Shown in pieces: positions 17,760 through 27,271 of a DNA stretch of 64,000 bases; position 1 is the stretch's first letter, and each line of letters starts with the position of its first letter. Location of the stretch: positions 1 through 64,000 of the forward strand of contig SCKK01000013.1 in the NCBI GenBank assembly GCA_004124475.1. The letters run 5' to 3'. The notes under the pieces are model-generated. The model made no database searches. It saw only the letters and a program-made list of their open reading frames with translations, and had not been told where the DNA came from. A program made the translations under genes and the position numbers. The DNA is from Fidelibacterota bacterium. GTDB lineage: Bacteria > Fidelibacterota > Marinisomatia > Marinisomatales > SCKK01.

Positions 17760-20636
17760 GTGAGAATTTATAGCCCATTGGTCAGTGTATTCATGCTGAT
17801 TAATATTGTTTTTTCGCAGCCGGATGAACAGTATACGATTGATCGGGTCGAGTTAATGCCTCCTCTGCCCCTGCCATTTGAAATAAGAGACTGGAAACAG
17901 GTTGCAATAGATTACGACGAATTTGTATTTGATTTTACCAAGACAGGTAATTATTTACCGCTAATTAAATGGGATTCGGTTTTTACCGTTAACAGTCAAC
18001 CCACCTTCAGTTTGCCATCTTATGTGGGCGGTGCAAATACTAGTGGTGAAGCCATTAATACTATGGCGGCGGTCGTTAGTGCTTCCTTGGTGGAGATGGA
18101 TAAAAGCAATCAGAATGGCTCCAACTGGGTCCGGATGTGCCGGAAATATTTTGCCGAAAATACCGCTGGGGTATATTTTAATAATCCCGGTGGTGGATGG
18201 GGAGCATCATTTTGGTATGACCTTCTGCCCAACATCCTGTTTTACCAGCTTTTCGACTTGTATCCTGAGTCAGACGACTTTCCAAACGACTTTATTTCCG
18301 TTGCCACGCGATGGCATGAAGCAAGTGAGTCTATGGGTGGCAGTGAAACCACCGTCCCCGATTTTAATTATACCTATTTCAATTTTCAATTAATGAGTCC
18401 GGTTTACTCTGGGCATCGTGAGCCGGATGCCGCCGCAGGAGTTGCCTGGATTGAATATATGGCCTGGGTAAAAACCGGTGGTCCTAATTTTCTCCAAGCT
18501 GCCGAATGGGGCCTGGAATATCTACAGGCGCGAAATAACAATCCGCTTTATGAAATACTGTTACCATACGGGGCTTATACCGCCGCGCGCATGAATGCGG
18601 AGATGAATTATAACTATGATGTCGGTAAATTGGTCGACTGGTGTTTTGGTCCCAGTTCAGCCCGTCCCGGATGGGGGATTGTAACGGGGAACTGGAATGA
18701 ATACGATTGCGGCGGATTAGCCGGCAGTATTACTGATTCCGAAGGGTATGCCTTCGCCATGAACACTTTCGAATCTGCTGGAGCATTAGTACCGCTTGTA
18801 CGTTATGATAATCATTATGCCCGTGCCATTGGTAAATGGATGTTGAATTTGGTAAATGCCGCACGGTACTTCTATGCCAATGGTCTGCCGGTAGAAAACC
18901 AGGATGGTGAAGCTTGGGCGCTTACCTATGATTCGACCTTCTGCATCAGTTATGAAGGACTCCGACACGAATGGCAGGGCATGAGCCCTGTTGCCACGGG
19001 CGATGCGGTGAGAATGGACTGGGCGCCAACAAATTTTGCATTGTATGGCGGTTCACATGTTGGCATTTTAGGCTCCATTGTTGATAGGACAAATATTGAT
19101 GTCATTCTTAAACTTGATCTTTTGAAAACCGATTATTTCCATGATGATGCCTTTCCAACATATCTTTATTATAACCCTTATGAAAGTGAGCAAATTGTTG
19201 AAATTGACGTGGGTGTTGAATCGCAAGATTTGTATGATGCGGTTACCAATAATTTTATAATTCAAGGAGTTAGTAATGTGACTTCTTTCATAATTCCACC
19301 TGACTCAGCCATCGTTTTAGTTGTGACTCCAGCGAATGGTTACGTTTCTTACGATGGGTATAAAATGCTGGTTAATAATGTCATTGTGGACTATCATTAT
19401 TCCGATACGCCGGATACATCAAACCATGCCCCGGTTATTTCAAGTTTAACAGCTGATCCGTCAGAAGTGCATCTGGGTACTTCCTCTATGTTGACATGTG
19501 AAGCTTATGATCCTGATGGTGACGATATTGTTTTTATTTGGTCTTCGGTTGGAGGAAGCATCAGTGGGAATGATTCAACGGCCACTTGGATGGCGCCGTT
19601 GCAAATGGGAGATTATTATGTATCCTGTACGGTACAAGATAGCTATGGAAAAGAAACCAGAAGCAGCTTAGTTATCGTGGTTATTGATACCGTCCAGAGT
19701 TCGATTACCGATCTGGCTGCATATTATCCTTTCAATGGAAATGCTAACGATGAAAGCGATAATGGTCAAGATGGGGTCGTTTACGGAGCGACACTCACAA
19801 ACGATCGCTTTGGAAATGAAAATAGCGCCTACTATTTTGATGGTGTTTTTGACAGAATACAGATTCCGAATAGTCCTGAATTAAATTTTCGAGATTCTAT
19901 TACTGTGAATTTTTGGATAAAACCGGGGGAAATCCCGGCTCAGGGAACCGAAACGTATCCGATTTCTCACGGTTCTTGGGAAGAACGCTGGAAATTTACT
20001 TTCATGGGCAACAGAAAAATCAGGTGGACGGTTAACACAACCGGTGGAATCGGGGATTTGGATTCTAATACCGAATTAGACACCAGTCATTATTATTTTA
20101 TTTCCGGATTGTACAACGGATCGAATTTGGACTTGTATATTAATGGCGTCTTTGATGCGTCCCGATCATTAACCGGCATTATTAACCAAACCGGATTGGA
20201 TTTGACTATTGGGCAATCAAAACCGGGAGTAACAGATTTCAATTATAAGGGTATCATTGATGACATTCGTATTTACGGACGTGTTTTAACAGAAGATGAA
20301 ATTCAAGATTTATACCTCGAAACGTTAAATACTTTTTTAGACAAAAACTTTCCAGTGGAATATTCCTTATCTCCCAATTATCCAAACCCATTTAATCCAA
20401 TTACAAAAATTCAATATCAGATTCCTGTACAAACACATGTAACAATAACGGTTTTTAATGTTTTAGGACAAATAATGGAGGTGCTTGTTGATAGAGATAT
20501 GAACCCCGGAGAATACACGGTTATATGGGATGCATCAAAAGTAAGTTCCGGAGTGTATTTTTATCAAATTTCCGCAGAATCCTATGGACAGGCATCTGGT
20601 TTCACCAAAGTTAGAAAATGCATACTGATCAAATAA
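17760..20636 (+). CDS. Secreted toroid-like protein with Ig-like, LamG and T9SS domains
   Basis: A 958-residue exported protein starting at GTG 17760, 4 nt after the permease stop. A signal peptide (IVFSQ) is followed by ~450 residues rich in Trp, Tyr and Asn with helical-hairpin pattern (GGGWGASFWYDLLPNIL, GVAWIEYMAWVKTGGPNFL, GWGIVTGNWNEYDCGG), resembling an (alpha/alpha) toroid glycoside hydrolase or lyase, though no CAZy family could be named. Next come an Ig-like domain (~555-640; PVISSLTADPSEVHLG), a LamG/concanavalin-like lectin domain (~645-850; AYYPFNGNANDESDNGQDG, DDIRIYGRVLTEDEI) and a T9SS tail with YPNPFNPITKIQY. It probably attacks or binds extracellular glycan whose products enter through the adjacent importer. 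Confidence 0.8.
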   Translation: MRIYSPLVSVFMLINIVFSQPDEQYTIDRVELMPPLPLPFEIRDWKQVAIDYDEFVFDFTKTGNYLPLIKWDSVFTVNSQPTFSLPSYVGGANTSGEAINTMAAVVSASLVEMDKSNQNGSNWVRMCRKYFAENTAGVYFNNPGGGWGASFWYDLLPNILFYQLFDLYPESDDFPNDFISVATRWHEASESMGGSETTVPDFNYTYFNFQLMSPVYSGHREPDAAAGVAWIEYMAWVKTGGPNFLQAAEWGLEYLQARNNNPLYEILLPYGAYTAARMNAEMNYNYDVGKLVDWCFGPSSARPGWGIVTGNWNEYDCGGLAGSITDSEGYAFAMNTFESAGALVPLVRYDNHYARAIGKWMLNLVNAARYFYANGLPVENQDGEAWALTYDSTFCISYEGLRHEWQGMSPVATGDAVRMDWAPTNFALYGGSHVGILGSIVDRTNIDVILKLDLLKTDYFHDDAFPTYLYYNPYESEQIVEIDVGVESQDLYDAVTNNFIIQGVSNVTSFIIPPDSAIVLVVTPANGYVSYDGYKMLVNNVIVDYHYSDTPDTSNHAPVISSLTADPSEVHLGTSSMLTCEAYDPDGDDIVFIWSSVGGSISGNDSTATWMAPLQMGDYYVSCTVQDSYGKETRSSLVIVVIDTVQSSITDLAAYYPFNGNANDESDNGQDGVVYGATLTNDRFGNENSAYYFDGVFDRIQIPNSPELNFRDSITVNFWIKPGEIPAQGTETYPISHGSWEERWKFTFMGNRKIRWTVNTTGGIGDLDSNTELDTSHYYFISGLYNGSNLDLYINGVFDASRSLTGIINQTGLDLTIGQSKPGVTDFNYKGIIDDIRIYGRVLTEDEIQDLYLETLNTFLDKNFPVEYSLSPNYPNPFNPITKIQYQIPVQTHVTITVFNVLGQIMEVLVDRDMNPGEYTVIWDASKVSSGVYFYQISAESYGQASGFTKVRKCILIK

Positions 20637-20650
20637 TAAAAGGATAATAA

Positions 20651-21559
20651 ATGAAGCTTACTCGCCTTACAAAAGAACCCATACTGAAACCGATTAAAAA
20701 CCACCCTTGGGAAAGGTCTGCCGTATTTAATGCAGGAGCAGTTTATCATAACGGGCTGTACCACATGATATACCGCGCCACTGATATTGGCGGAAGTGAG
20801 AAATATGGGGAATATATCAACTCATTAGGATATGCAGTCAGCAGTGATCTGTTAAAATGGCATCGTTATGATAAACCGATATTAACCAATGACGTTCCGC
20901 AAGAATTGCGGGGACCGGAAGATCCACGAATTGTTAAAATGAATGATACCTTTATCATGACATATACCGGGTTTGGCGGTCGTTTCGAAAATGATTACCG
21001 AATTTGTATGGCAACTTCTACGGACCTTGTTCATTGGGCAAGAAAAGGCGTACTCTTGGATGAGCCAAACAAAGATGCAGCTCTATTTCCTGAAAAAATC
21101 GGCGGAAGATACTGTATGTTTCATCGTCGTCATACAGATATCTGGCTCTGTTATTCTGACGATATGCTGAACTGGACCGGTCATCAAAAGATAATGGCTC
21201 CTATCCCCGGTACTTGGAACCAGTCAAAGATTGGTATTGGGGGTCCACCGGTAAAGGTTGAGGAAGGGTGGTTCCTGATATTTCATGGTGTTGATGAACA
21301 TCACCGATACTGTTTGGGGGCGGTCTTGCTGGATTACACAAATCCCGGTAAAGTACTTGCACGTCAGACAGAACCGATCATTGAACCCACTTTGGATTGG
21401 GAGGTCAATGGATATATTCCGAATGTTATTTTTTCCAATGCTACGGTGTTAAAGGATAAAAGAATATTTTGCCTATATGGAGGAGCTGATACGGTTATCG
21501 GTGTAGCCTACATCGACTTGAAAGATGTAGTATTTGAGAATGATAGCTGGATTGTATAA
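20651..21559 (+). CDS. GH130 family glycosidase / mannosyl phosphorylase (copy 2)
   Basis: A 302-residue GH130 enzyme with no signal peptide. RGPEDPRIVKM (residues ~86-96) holds the catalytic Asp. Further marks: DAALFPEKIGGRYCMFHRRHTDIW, with the His/Arg cluster seen in GH130_2 phosphate binding, KIGIGGPPV, GWFLIFHGVDEHHRYCLG and YGGADTVIGVA. The retained Arg/His residues favour a beta-mannoside phosphorylase, but this needs a subfamily alignment. Start ATG 20651 follows AGGATAA. It sits inside the transporter operon, consistent with cytoplasmic breakdown of imported mannosides. Confidence 0.9.
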   Translation: MKLTRLTKEPILKPIKNHPWERSAVFNAGAVYHNGLYHMIYRATDIGGSEKYGEYINSLGYAVSSDLLKWHRYDKPILTNDVPQELRGPEDPRIVKMNDTFIMTYTGFGGRFENDYRICMATSTDLVHWARKGVLLDEPNKDAALFPEKIGGRYCMFHRRHTDIWLCYSDDMLNWTGHQKIMAPIPGTWNQSKIGIGGPPVKVEEGWFLIFHGVDEHHRYCLGAVLLDYTNPGKVLARQTEPIIEPTLDWEVNGYIPNVIFSNATVLKDKRIFCLYGGADTVIGVAYIDLKDVVFENDSWIV

Positions 21560-22795
21560 GTGAAATCGATTGTTTCTTTTTCAATTTTTATTTCTCTGGC
21601 ATGGTGCACAGCGCCTGAAAAAGATGTTGAAAACAACCACATTACGTCCCCCATAAATTTATTACATGCACTGTCATTAGTCGATAGTATGAAAATCGAT
21701 GGTGAGACCCTCACATTTATCCGGATTTACGCAGATGCACCAAGTTATGAGCCGGTGCCTGCGGTGGGAGAAGGAATCACTTGCGTGGATGATGTCGGAC
21801 GCTTCATGGAGGTTTTGGAAACAGAGATTCTTACCTATGGCAATAGCGATCTTACTCGCATTGCCAGGGGAATGACTCGTTTTCTCCTCTATATGAGCAG
21901 GGAAGACGGTTTGTGGTACAATTTCATGTTTTCCGATGGTAGCATTAATACAACCCACAAAAACAGTATTGCTGAGTTTGGATGGTGGGCTATCCGTGGA
22001 TTGCGAGGACTGGCAGCAGCTTATCATATTTTTTCAAATTATCCTGAAGATGCTCAGCTATTAGAAAAAGTGAAAGATAGAATCGCAGCAGCTGATAGAC
22101 ATATTCAAAAGGCTGTCCGGCGTTACCCCTCAAGGGAATTAACTGAATTGGGTATGAAACCTACCTGGTTAGTGAAAAGTGCCCCCGATATAAACAGTGA
22201 GTTGCTGATTGCTCTTACAAAACTGCATAATACGGGGGAATTTAATTATCAAGACACTATCGAAAAAATTTCGGTGGGGCTGATCGAATATCAGTATCAA
22301 GAACCCGAGCACGATCTAAATGGCATGTATTTGTGTTGGAAGAATATTTGGCATAACTGGGGAAATAATCATGTGTATGGATTACTGAAAGCGTATAAAA
22401 TTACCGGTGATAGTACGGTACTTGCGAGTACCAAGATTTGGGCAGATTCTTTCGTCCCATTTTTAATCAAGAATGATTATCCCAGAGAGATAACTGTAAG
22501 TTACAGCCAGGAATATTCCGTTGTAGATATGCCTCAAATTGCCTACGGATTTAATTCAATTTACCGTGGAATAAAGTCGTTGGCTGAAATCACTGGAGAA
22601 AATATTTACTTCCAGCGATCAGAAGAGGTATTCCTGTGGTTTAAGGGAAATAATATTGCAAATACCCCGATGTATATTCCGGACCAAGGTCGTTGTTTTG
22701 ATGGTATTAATGGATATAGCTCAATTAACACCAATTCTGGGGCTGAATCAACTATTGAATGTTTATTGGCAATTCAAGAACGAGGAGCTTTTTAA
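21560..22795 (+). CDS. Putative secreted (alpha/alpha)-toroid protein, function unknown
   Basis: A 411-residue protein whose GTG start directly abuts the GH130 stop. The N-terminus has a signal with ISLAWCTAPEK, a probable lipobox with Cys near residue 16. The rest shows repeated helical hairpins and a conserved-looking core: GITCVDDVGRFMEVLETE, GWWAIRGLRGLAAAY, WLVKSAPDINSELLIALTKL, WHNWGNNHVYGLLKAYKI and INTNSGAESTIECLLAIQ. This pattern resembles six-hairpin glycosidases such as GH88/GH105 or GH127-like folds; I cannot place it in a named family. The position between GH130 and the importer ATPase suggests a surface or periplasmic enzyme of the same pathway. Confidence 0.7.
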   Translation: MKSIVSFSIFISLAWCTAPEKDVENNHITSPINLLHALSLVDSMKIDGETLTFIRIYADAPSYEPVPAVGEGITCVDDVGRFMEVLETEILTYGNSDLTRIARGMTRFLLYMSREDGLWYNFMFSDGSINTTHKNSIAEFGWWAIRGLRGLAAAYHIFSNYPEDAQLLEKVKDRIAAADRHIQKAVRRYPSRELTELGMKPTWLVKSAPDINSELLIALTKLHNTGEFNYQDTIEKISVGLIEYQYQEPEHDLNGMYLCWKNIWHNWGNNHVYGLLKAYKITGDSTVLASTKIWADSFVPFLIKNDYPREITVSYSQEYSVVDMPQIAYGFNSIYRGIKSLAEITGENIYFQRSEEVFLWFKGNNIANTPMYIPDQGRCFDGINGYSSINTNSGAESTIECLLAIQERGAF

Positions 22796-22814
22796 CTAGG
22801 ATGGAAAGGTAATC

Positions 22815-23882
22815 ATGGCAACGATAACATTAAAACATATCAATAAATCTTTTGACAATATACACCTCGTAATAAATGAATTTGATCTGGAAATTAACGA
22901 CGGCGAATTTATGGTCTTGGTAGGACCATCAGGATGTGGAAAATCTACACTATTAAGGATGATTGCAGGATTAGAAATTCCCACCACAGGTGAAATATGG
23001 ATCTCCGACACTTTGGTTAACCCTGTTCCTCCAAAGGACCGAAACATAGCCATGGTGTTCCAGAATTATGCGCTCTACCCCCATATGAGTGTTTTTGATA
23101 ATTTGGCTTTTGGATTAAAACTCAGAAAAGTCCCAAAGTCTGAAATCGTGAAGCGTGTTCACAAGGCAGCCGACATTCTTGAAATAAAAGATTTATTAGA
23201 CCGTAAACCTAAGCAGCTCTCCGGAGGCCAAAGTCAGCGAGTAGCTCTTGGCAGAGCGATTGTTCGCGATCCAAAGGTCTTTCTCTTTGATGAACCCCTT
23301 TCTAATCTGGATGCAAAATTGCGTGTGCATATGCGAGCAGAGATCAAGAAACTCCACCGACAGTTGGGTACAACGATGATCTATGTGACACATGACCAAG
23401 TAGAAGCCATGACGATAGGAGACCGGATTGTAATTTTGAACGATGGTATAATCCAGCAAGTTGGTACTCCCCTTGAGGTCTATCAAAATCCGGCTAACAG
23501 GTTTGTAGCTAGTTTTATTGGGTCTCCACCTATGAATTTTTTAGAAGGAAAAATCGAAAATGGCAGTCTGTTAGCTGAAAAGGTATCTATTAATCTTTCC
23601 GAAGTAAAAAACATTCATAAGCTTGAAGGGGAGAATGTGATTTTTGGTATTCGCCCTGAAAATATACACCTGACTGAAGATGGTTTGGAATTCCCCGTAG
23701 TCATCAACGAACCGTTAGGAAATGAAACCTTTCTGCATTTACAAGCTGGTCAACAAATCCTGATCGCACGGATTCCCGCCATGGAATCCATTCAATTGGG
23801 TGATCGGGTTAAGGTTTCATTCGATCTTTCAAAAGCATGTTTTTTTGATAGTAATACAGAAGATCGTTTGTTTTTTATATAA
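22815..23882 (+). CDS. ABC transporter ATPase, UgpC/MalK/MsmK type
   Basis: A 355-residue ATPase that powers the CUT1 sugar importer. Walker A is GPSGCGKST (37-45), the signature LSGGQSQR (~135-142), Walker B FLFDEP (~156-161), and the H-loop THDQVEAM follows. The C-terminal ~120 residues form the TOBE regulatory domain ([21 protein letters not shown]). The start ATG 22815 follows AAGG. It is the last gene of the transporter operon, 5 kb after the second permease. Confidence 0.95.
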   Translation: MATITLKHINKSFDNIHLVINEFDLEINDGEFMVLVGPSGCGKSTLLRMIAGLEIPTTGEIWISDTLVNPVPPKDRNIAMVFQNYALYPHMSVFDNLAFGLKLRKVPKSEIVKRVHKAADILEIKDLLDRKPKQLSGGQSQRVALGRAIVRDPKVFLFDEPLSNLDAKLRVHMRAEIKKLHRQLGTTMIYVTHDQVEAMTIGDRIVILNDGIIQQVGTPLEVYQNPANRFVASFIGSPPMNFLEGKIENGSLLAEKVSINLSEVKNIHKLEGENVIFGIRPENIHLTEDGLEFPVVINEPLGNETFLHLQAGQQILIARIPAMESIQLGDRVKVSFDLSKACFFDSNTEDRLFFI

Positions 23883-24186
23883 TCCCAGATGATGCAGTTG
23901 GGAGTGCTCCTCAGACACCTTCCCGCAGGACTCTGAGTCCTGTGGGAGAATTTTGACGTAGGCTAAGGGGGGAGATGGTTGGGATAAACTTACAAAATAA
24001 TATCACGTCCTATATTTTCCAAAGAACGCGTACTTTGGAGACAAATATGAGGGGGTTGATCTATACAATACTCGCCGTAGTGTTTGGCTTAATCTTAGCA
24101 TGTAAAGTTACAACATCAGCTTGTAGCATGTTTTTGGGTCATCAGATTAGGCTTCTCTTTCATTGCCAGAAAAGAGATGTAACACA
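23883..24186. other. Spacer with palindrome; no confident gene
   Basis: A 304-bp interval between the ATPase and the GH63-like gene. It contains the hairpin at 23921-23947. A short frame from about 24047 encodes a hydrophobic stretch with a lipobox-like LILAC, but it has no homologue that I recognise and ends inside the next gene, so it is not called. Confidence 0.4.
23921..23947 (+). terminator. Terminator-like hairpin after the ABC ATPase gene
   Basis: Arms 23921-23932 and 23936-23947 (TCCCGCAGGACT / AGTCCTGTGGGA, one G-U pair) with a 3-nt loop. It is followed by GAATTTTG, a weak T-run, so termination is plausible but not assured. Confidence 0.5.
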
Positions 24187-25500
24187 ATGTTAAACCAAAG
24201 TGAATTGGAATCTCTGAGAGATAGGGCTATAAAGATCTTAAGAGATAATGATCTCGGAAGTGCGACTAAACCAGCTCCACACCTATATCCTCACCAATGG
24301 AACTGGGATTCAGCCTTCATTGCAATTGGATTATCACATGTTGATGAAAACAGGGCACAAGAGGAAATTCTTTCTCTCCTACGTGGTCAGTGGAGCGATG
24401 GGATGGTACCTCATATTATCTTTAATCCTGATTGTGATGATTACCATCCTGGGCCTGCTTATTGGAATTGTTCAACAAGTCCCGAGTCTCCTAAAGATAT
24501 TCAAACCTCAGGGATTACTCAGCCGCCTATATTATCCTATGCAGCCTATCAGATTTTCCAAAATTCAAAAGATAAGGGAAAAGCTATAGAATTTTTAGGC
24601 TCCATTTTCCCGAACTTAAAGAAATATCACCGATTTTTCTTTGACAAACGTGATCCGACCGGGGAAGGATTGACCTATATTATACATCCATGGGAAAGCG
24701 GGTTAGATAACTCTCCTCGTTGGGATGAAGTTATGGAAGGCATTAAGATGGAATGGATTCCGAAGTATGAGAGAGTTGACACAAGCCTCTTGCCAACCGA
24801 TCAGAGACCAACCGATCAAGAGTATGATAGATATACTTATCTTGTGGAACTATTCCAAAAAGCCAGATACAATCAGGGTGTTATTCGAGTAAAATATCCC
24901 TTCGTCATACAACCTGTTCTCTTTAATTCTCTGATGTATACTTCACTACATTCTTTAGAGCAAATCGGTCACATTTTAGGAGAGAATGTACTGGAAATCA
25001 AGAAGTGGAGGTTGAAAACAAAAAAAGCCATTAACACTAAATTATGGGATGAAGATCGTGAAATGTACTATGATTATGATTTGAAAAATGAAAGAAGAAT
25101 TGTTAAAAATACAATATCAAATTTTGTATCTTTGTTCGCTGAGCTTCCATCCTTAAAACAGGCTGAATCGATAATACGCGTATTAACCTCCCCTACAGAA
25201 TATTGGCCTGAAAATGGATATCCTCTTTGTAGTGTGTCTATGAGCGAACTGGAGTTTAATCCTGTCAATTATTGGCGCGGTCCGGTCTGGATCAATATGA
25301 ATTGGTTAATGATCAAAGGATTGGAGAATTATGGTTACCATAACGAAGCCAAAGAATTAGCGACCAAAACATTGGAACTCGTCTTAAAAAATGGCTTCTA
25401 TGAATACTTTGATCCATTTACAGGCAAGGGGTGTGGTACCAACCATTTTTCTTGGTCCGCAAGCTTAACCATTGATCTAATTGAAACATATAGGAGTTAG
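24187..25500 (+). CDS. GH63-clan glycosidase, mannosyl/glucosylglycerate hydrolase-like
   Basis: A 437-residue (alpha/alpha)6-toroid glycosidase resembling bacterial mannosylglycerate/glucosylglycerate hydrolases (MGH1-like domain). Marks: HLYPHQWNWDSAFIAIGLSHV near residues 36-56, RGQWSDGMVPHIIFNP, HPWESGLDNSPRWDEVM and, near the C-terminus, YWRGPVWINMNWLMIKGLENYG and CGTNHFSWSAS. Asp in WESGLDNSPRWD and Glu/Asp near the end are typical catalytic positions. No signal peptide, so cytoplasmic. ATG 24187 is chosen because AAGAGATG lies just before it; the frame is open to 24163. It may hydrolyse a mannosyl- or glucosyl-glycerate compatible solute or another alpha-glycoside. Confidence 0.85.
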   Translation: MLNQSELESLRDRAIKILRDNDLGSATKPAPHLYPHQWNWDSAFIAIGLSHVDENRAQEEILSLLRGQWSDGMVPHIIFNPDCDDYHPGPAYWNCSTSPESPKDIQTSGITQPPILSYAAYQIFQNSKDKGKAIEFLGSIFPNLKKYHRFFFDKRDPTGEGLTYIIHPWESGLDNSPRWDEVMEGIKMEWIPKYERVDTSLLPTDQRPTDQEYDRYTYLVELFQKARYNQGVIRVKYPFVIQPVLFNSLMYTSLHSLEQIGHILGENVLEIKKWRLKTKKAINTKLWDEDREMYYDYDLKNERRIVKNTISNFVSLFAELPSLKQAESIIRVLTSPTEYWPENGYPLCSVSMSELEFNPVNYWRGPVWINMNWLMIKGLENYGYHNEAKELATKTLELVLKNGFYEYFDPFTGKGCGTNHFSWSASLTIDLIETYRS

Positions 25501-25615
25501 TGAAGCAGTCAGTTTTCAATCTGGCATAGTAGGCCAAAAAACGTGAGGTACGCGCCATCGTAGCACTTGTCGGGGCATAACATCAAGTGATTGGAAATTA
25601 TCAGAGGATACAATC

Positions 25616-26506
25616 ATGATTGATACCCAACTTGAAGACAAAGTAGTTATTATCACAGGTGCTAATAACCCATATGGGATAGGTGCCGGTGTTGCAAAAG
25701 CTTTCATAGGACAAGGTGCAAAAGTGTTTCTACATTATTTTCGCGGTGACAACAAGGTGTCTTCATCCAACAAGGCTAAGGCTAATGAGGTTGTCTCACC
25801 GGGCAAGGCGTTCTACGATGAACAAAGGGCGAAACCTCCCGATGAAGTTCTTCAAGCAATCTATGATATTGGCGGTCAAGCTCATGCATGGGAGGCAGAC
25901 TTATCTGATTCCACCGTTATTCCACGCTTATTTGACGAAGCCGAAACAGCTTTTGGAACAGTTGATATTCTTGTCAATAATGCAGCTCATTGGGAAGCAG
26001 ACACATTTATTCCAATAGATAACGAGTTACGTAACAAGTTGGTTGAACTATGGACTGACCGCCCTGATAGTATCACCGCTGAAAGCTTTGATCGCCTTTT
26101 CGCAGTCAATACAAGGGCGGTTGCTCTAGTGATGAATGAGTTTGTGCGAAGGCATATAGAAAGAGGAGCAGGCTGGGGTCGTATAATAAATGTGAGTACG
26201 GATGGAGCATATTGTTTCCCTTCTGAGATTTCGTATGGTGCAAGCAAGCAGGCGCTGGAAAGCTACACGCGAAGTGCGGCAGTAGAATTAGGACAATTCG
26301 GTATCACTGTTAATACCGTATCCTTGGGACCGATACAGACTGGTTGGATTACGCCTGAGCTGGAAAAACAAATTCTGTCCTCTATTCCCCTTGGAAGGAT
26401 AGGAAACCCTGAAGATGTAGCCGACGTCATTGTTTTTCTCGCTTCAGATCAAGCCCGCTGGGTGACTGGACAGAAAATCTACGTTGGTGGCGGACACGCC
26501 ATGTGA
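25616..26506 (+). CDS. SDR family oxidoreductase
   Basis: A 296-residue classical short-chain dehydrogenase. The cofactor motif TGANNPYGIGAG is near residues 15-26, NNAAH follows the dinucleotide fold, and the catalytic set is Ser in NVSTDGAY, Tyr and Lys in SYGASK. The tail DVADVIVFLASDQARWVTG and VGGGHAM is FabG-like. An insertion of about 40 residues after the second strand (residues ~40-85) is longer than usual and is also seen in some 3-oxoacyl reductase relatives of actinobacterial type. ATG 25616 follows AGAGGA. The substrate is unknown; a sugar or polyol is possible from context. Confidence 0.88.
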   Translation: MIDTQLEDKVVIITGANNPYGIGAGVAKAFIGQGAKVFLHYFRGDNKVSSSNKAKANEVVSPGKAFYDEQRAKPPDEVLQAIYDIGGQAHAWEADLSDSTVIPRLFDEAETAFGTVDILVNNAAHWEADTFIPIDNELRNKLVELWTDRPDSITAESFDRLFAVNTRAVALVMNEFVRRHIERGAGWGRIINVSTDGAYCFPSEISYGASKQALESYTRSAAVELGQFGITVNTVSLGPIQTGWITPELEKQILSSIPLGRIGNPEDVADVIVFLASDQARWVTGQKIYVGGGHAM

Positions 26507-26758
26507 CCGAAAAGAGTTTCATTTGGAATGTGATTTGGATTCTGAATAAGTCGCATTGACCATTGCTGTAGATTACACCGAAAGTATGTGGTGTGTTTTT
26601 AAGGTGTTGAGTATGATCAAAGGTTTGCTAGTATTACGAATATCTATCAGGGAAAATATTAGGCGTAGGTATGATTTCATGTTTGGCGATTCAGTTTTGG
26701 CTCATCTTAACATTTGCAATAAGCCGTTGAGTTTTGGAGTATTGAAAGGAGAAAACAG

Positions 26759-27115
26759 ATGTTTACTGGATTACTGCTCAAAGAAAGTTTGAAAGACGAG
26801 AGCATCTTAGGTTTAATTAAGGTTACCATAACAGAAATTTGGGATATTGATAATACTGCCGACTTTCAACCCAAAACTTGGACTGCAATTTACTTCGAAG
26901 GTGATGAAAGTCAAGTTGCGGTCATATCAGAGAAATTGAGTCAAGCACTCAAGCCACGTTGGTATGCCAATGTCTCAACCGAGAGCGATGAGTATGTGGT
27001 CTTTCCCAACAAAGTTTTTACATATATAAAAGGGGATAAACAAAAGATAACGGAAGCGGTAAAATATGGCCAGTTGTTAGGTATTCCTAACCACCAACTC
27101 GATTGGTTTGAATAG
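26759..27115 (+). CDS. Orphan 118-residue protein, intact copy
   Basis: A small soluble protein with a strong ribosome binding site (AAAGGAGA, 9 nt upstream). No family is recognised. It has two halves: residues 1-60 with LLLKESLKDESIL and the strand-rich TWTAIYFEGDESQV, then VSTESDEYVVFPNKVFTYIKGD and a C-terminal helix ending KYGQLLGIPNHQLDWFE. Alternating acidic and aromatic residues suggest a compact alpha/beta fold. A full-length but nonsense-mutated copy lies at 13606-13986. Both copies sit in glycan-utilisation DNA, which suggests a locus-associated family; no function is proposed. Confidence 0.7.
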   Translation: MFTGLLLKESLKDESILGLIKVTITEIWDIDNTADFQPKTWTAIYFEGDESQVAVISEKLSQALKPRWYANVSTESDEYVVFPNKVFTYIKGDKQKITEAVKYGQLLGIPNHQLDWFE

Positions 27116-27271
27116 AGGTTTGAACTCCGTTTTCCTATGTGTCTATCTTTGACGTAGAGAGAACAGGAGATCATCCATATTAGACCCAGCCAAGCTTTGG
27201 CATCAGCATCTGCAATGGATTTTGCACTGCAACGGGTAAATCCATAAACAACAGTGGCAATACATAACGGA

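Noticed and set aside
23975-24193. Possible small lipoprotein gene before the GH63-like gene
   Set aside because: It has a hydrophobic stretch but no recognised homologue, poor later composition, and overlaps the real start of the next gene.
26556-26792. 78-codon frame upstream of the orphan gene
   Set aside because: It lacks an RBS, overlaps the orphan start and resembles translated spacer.
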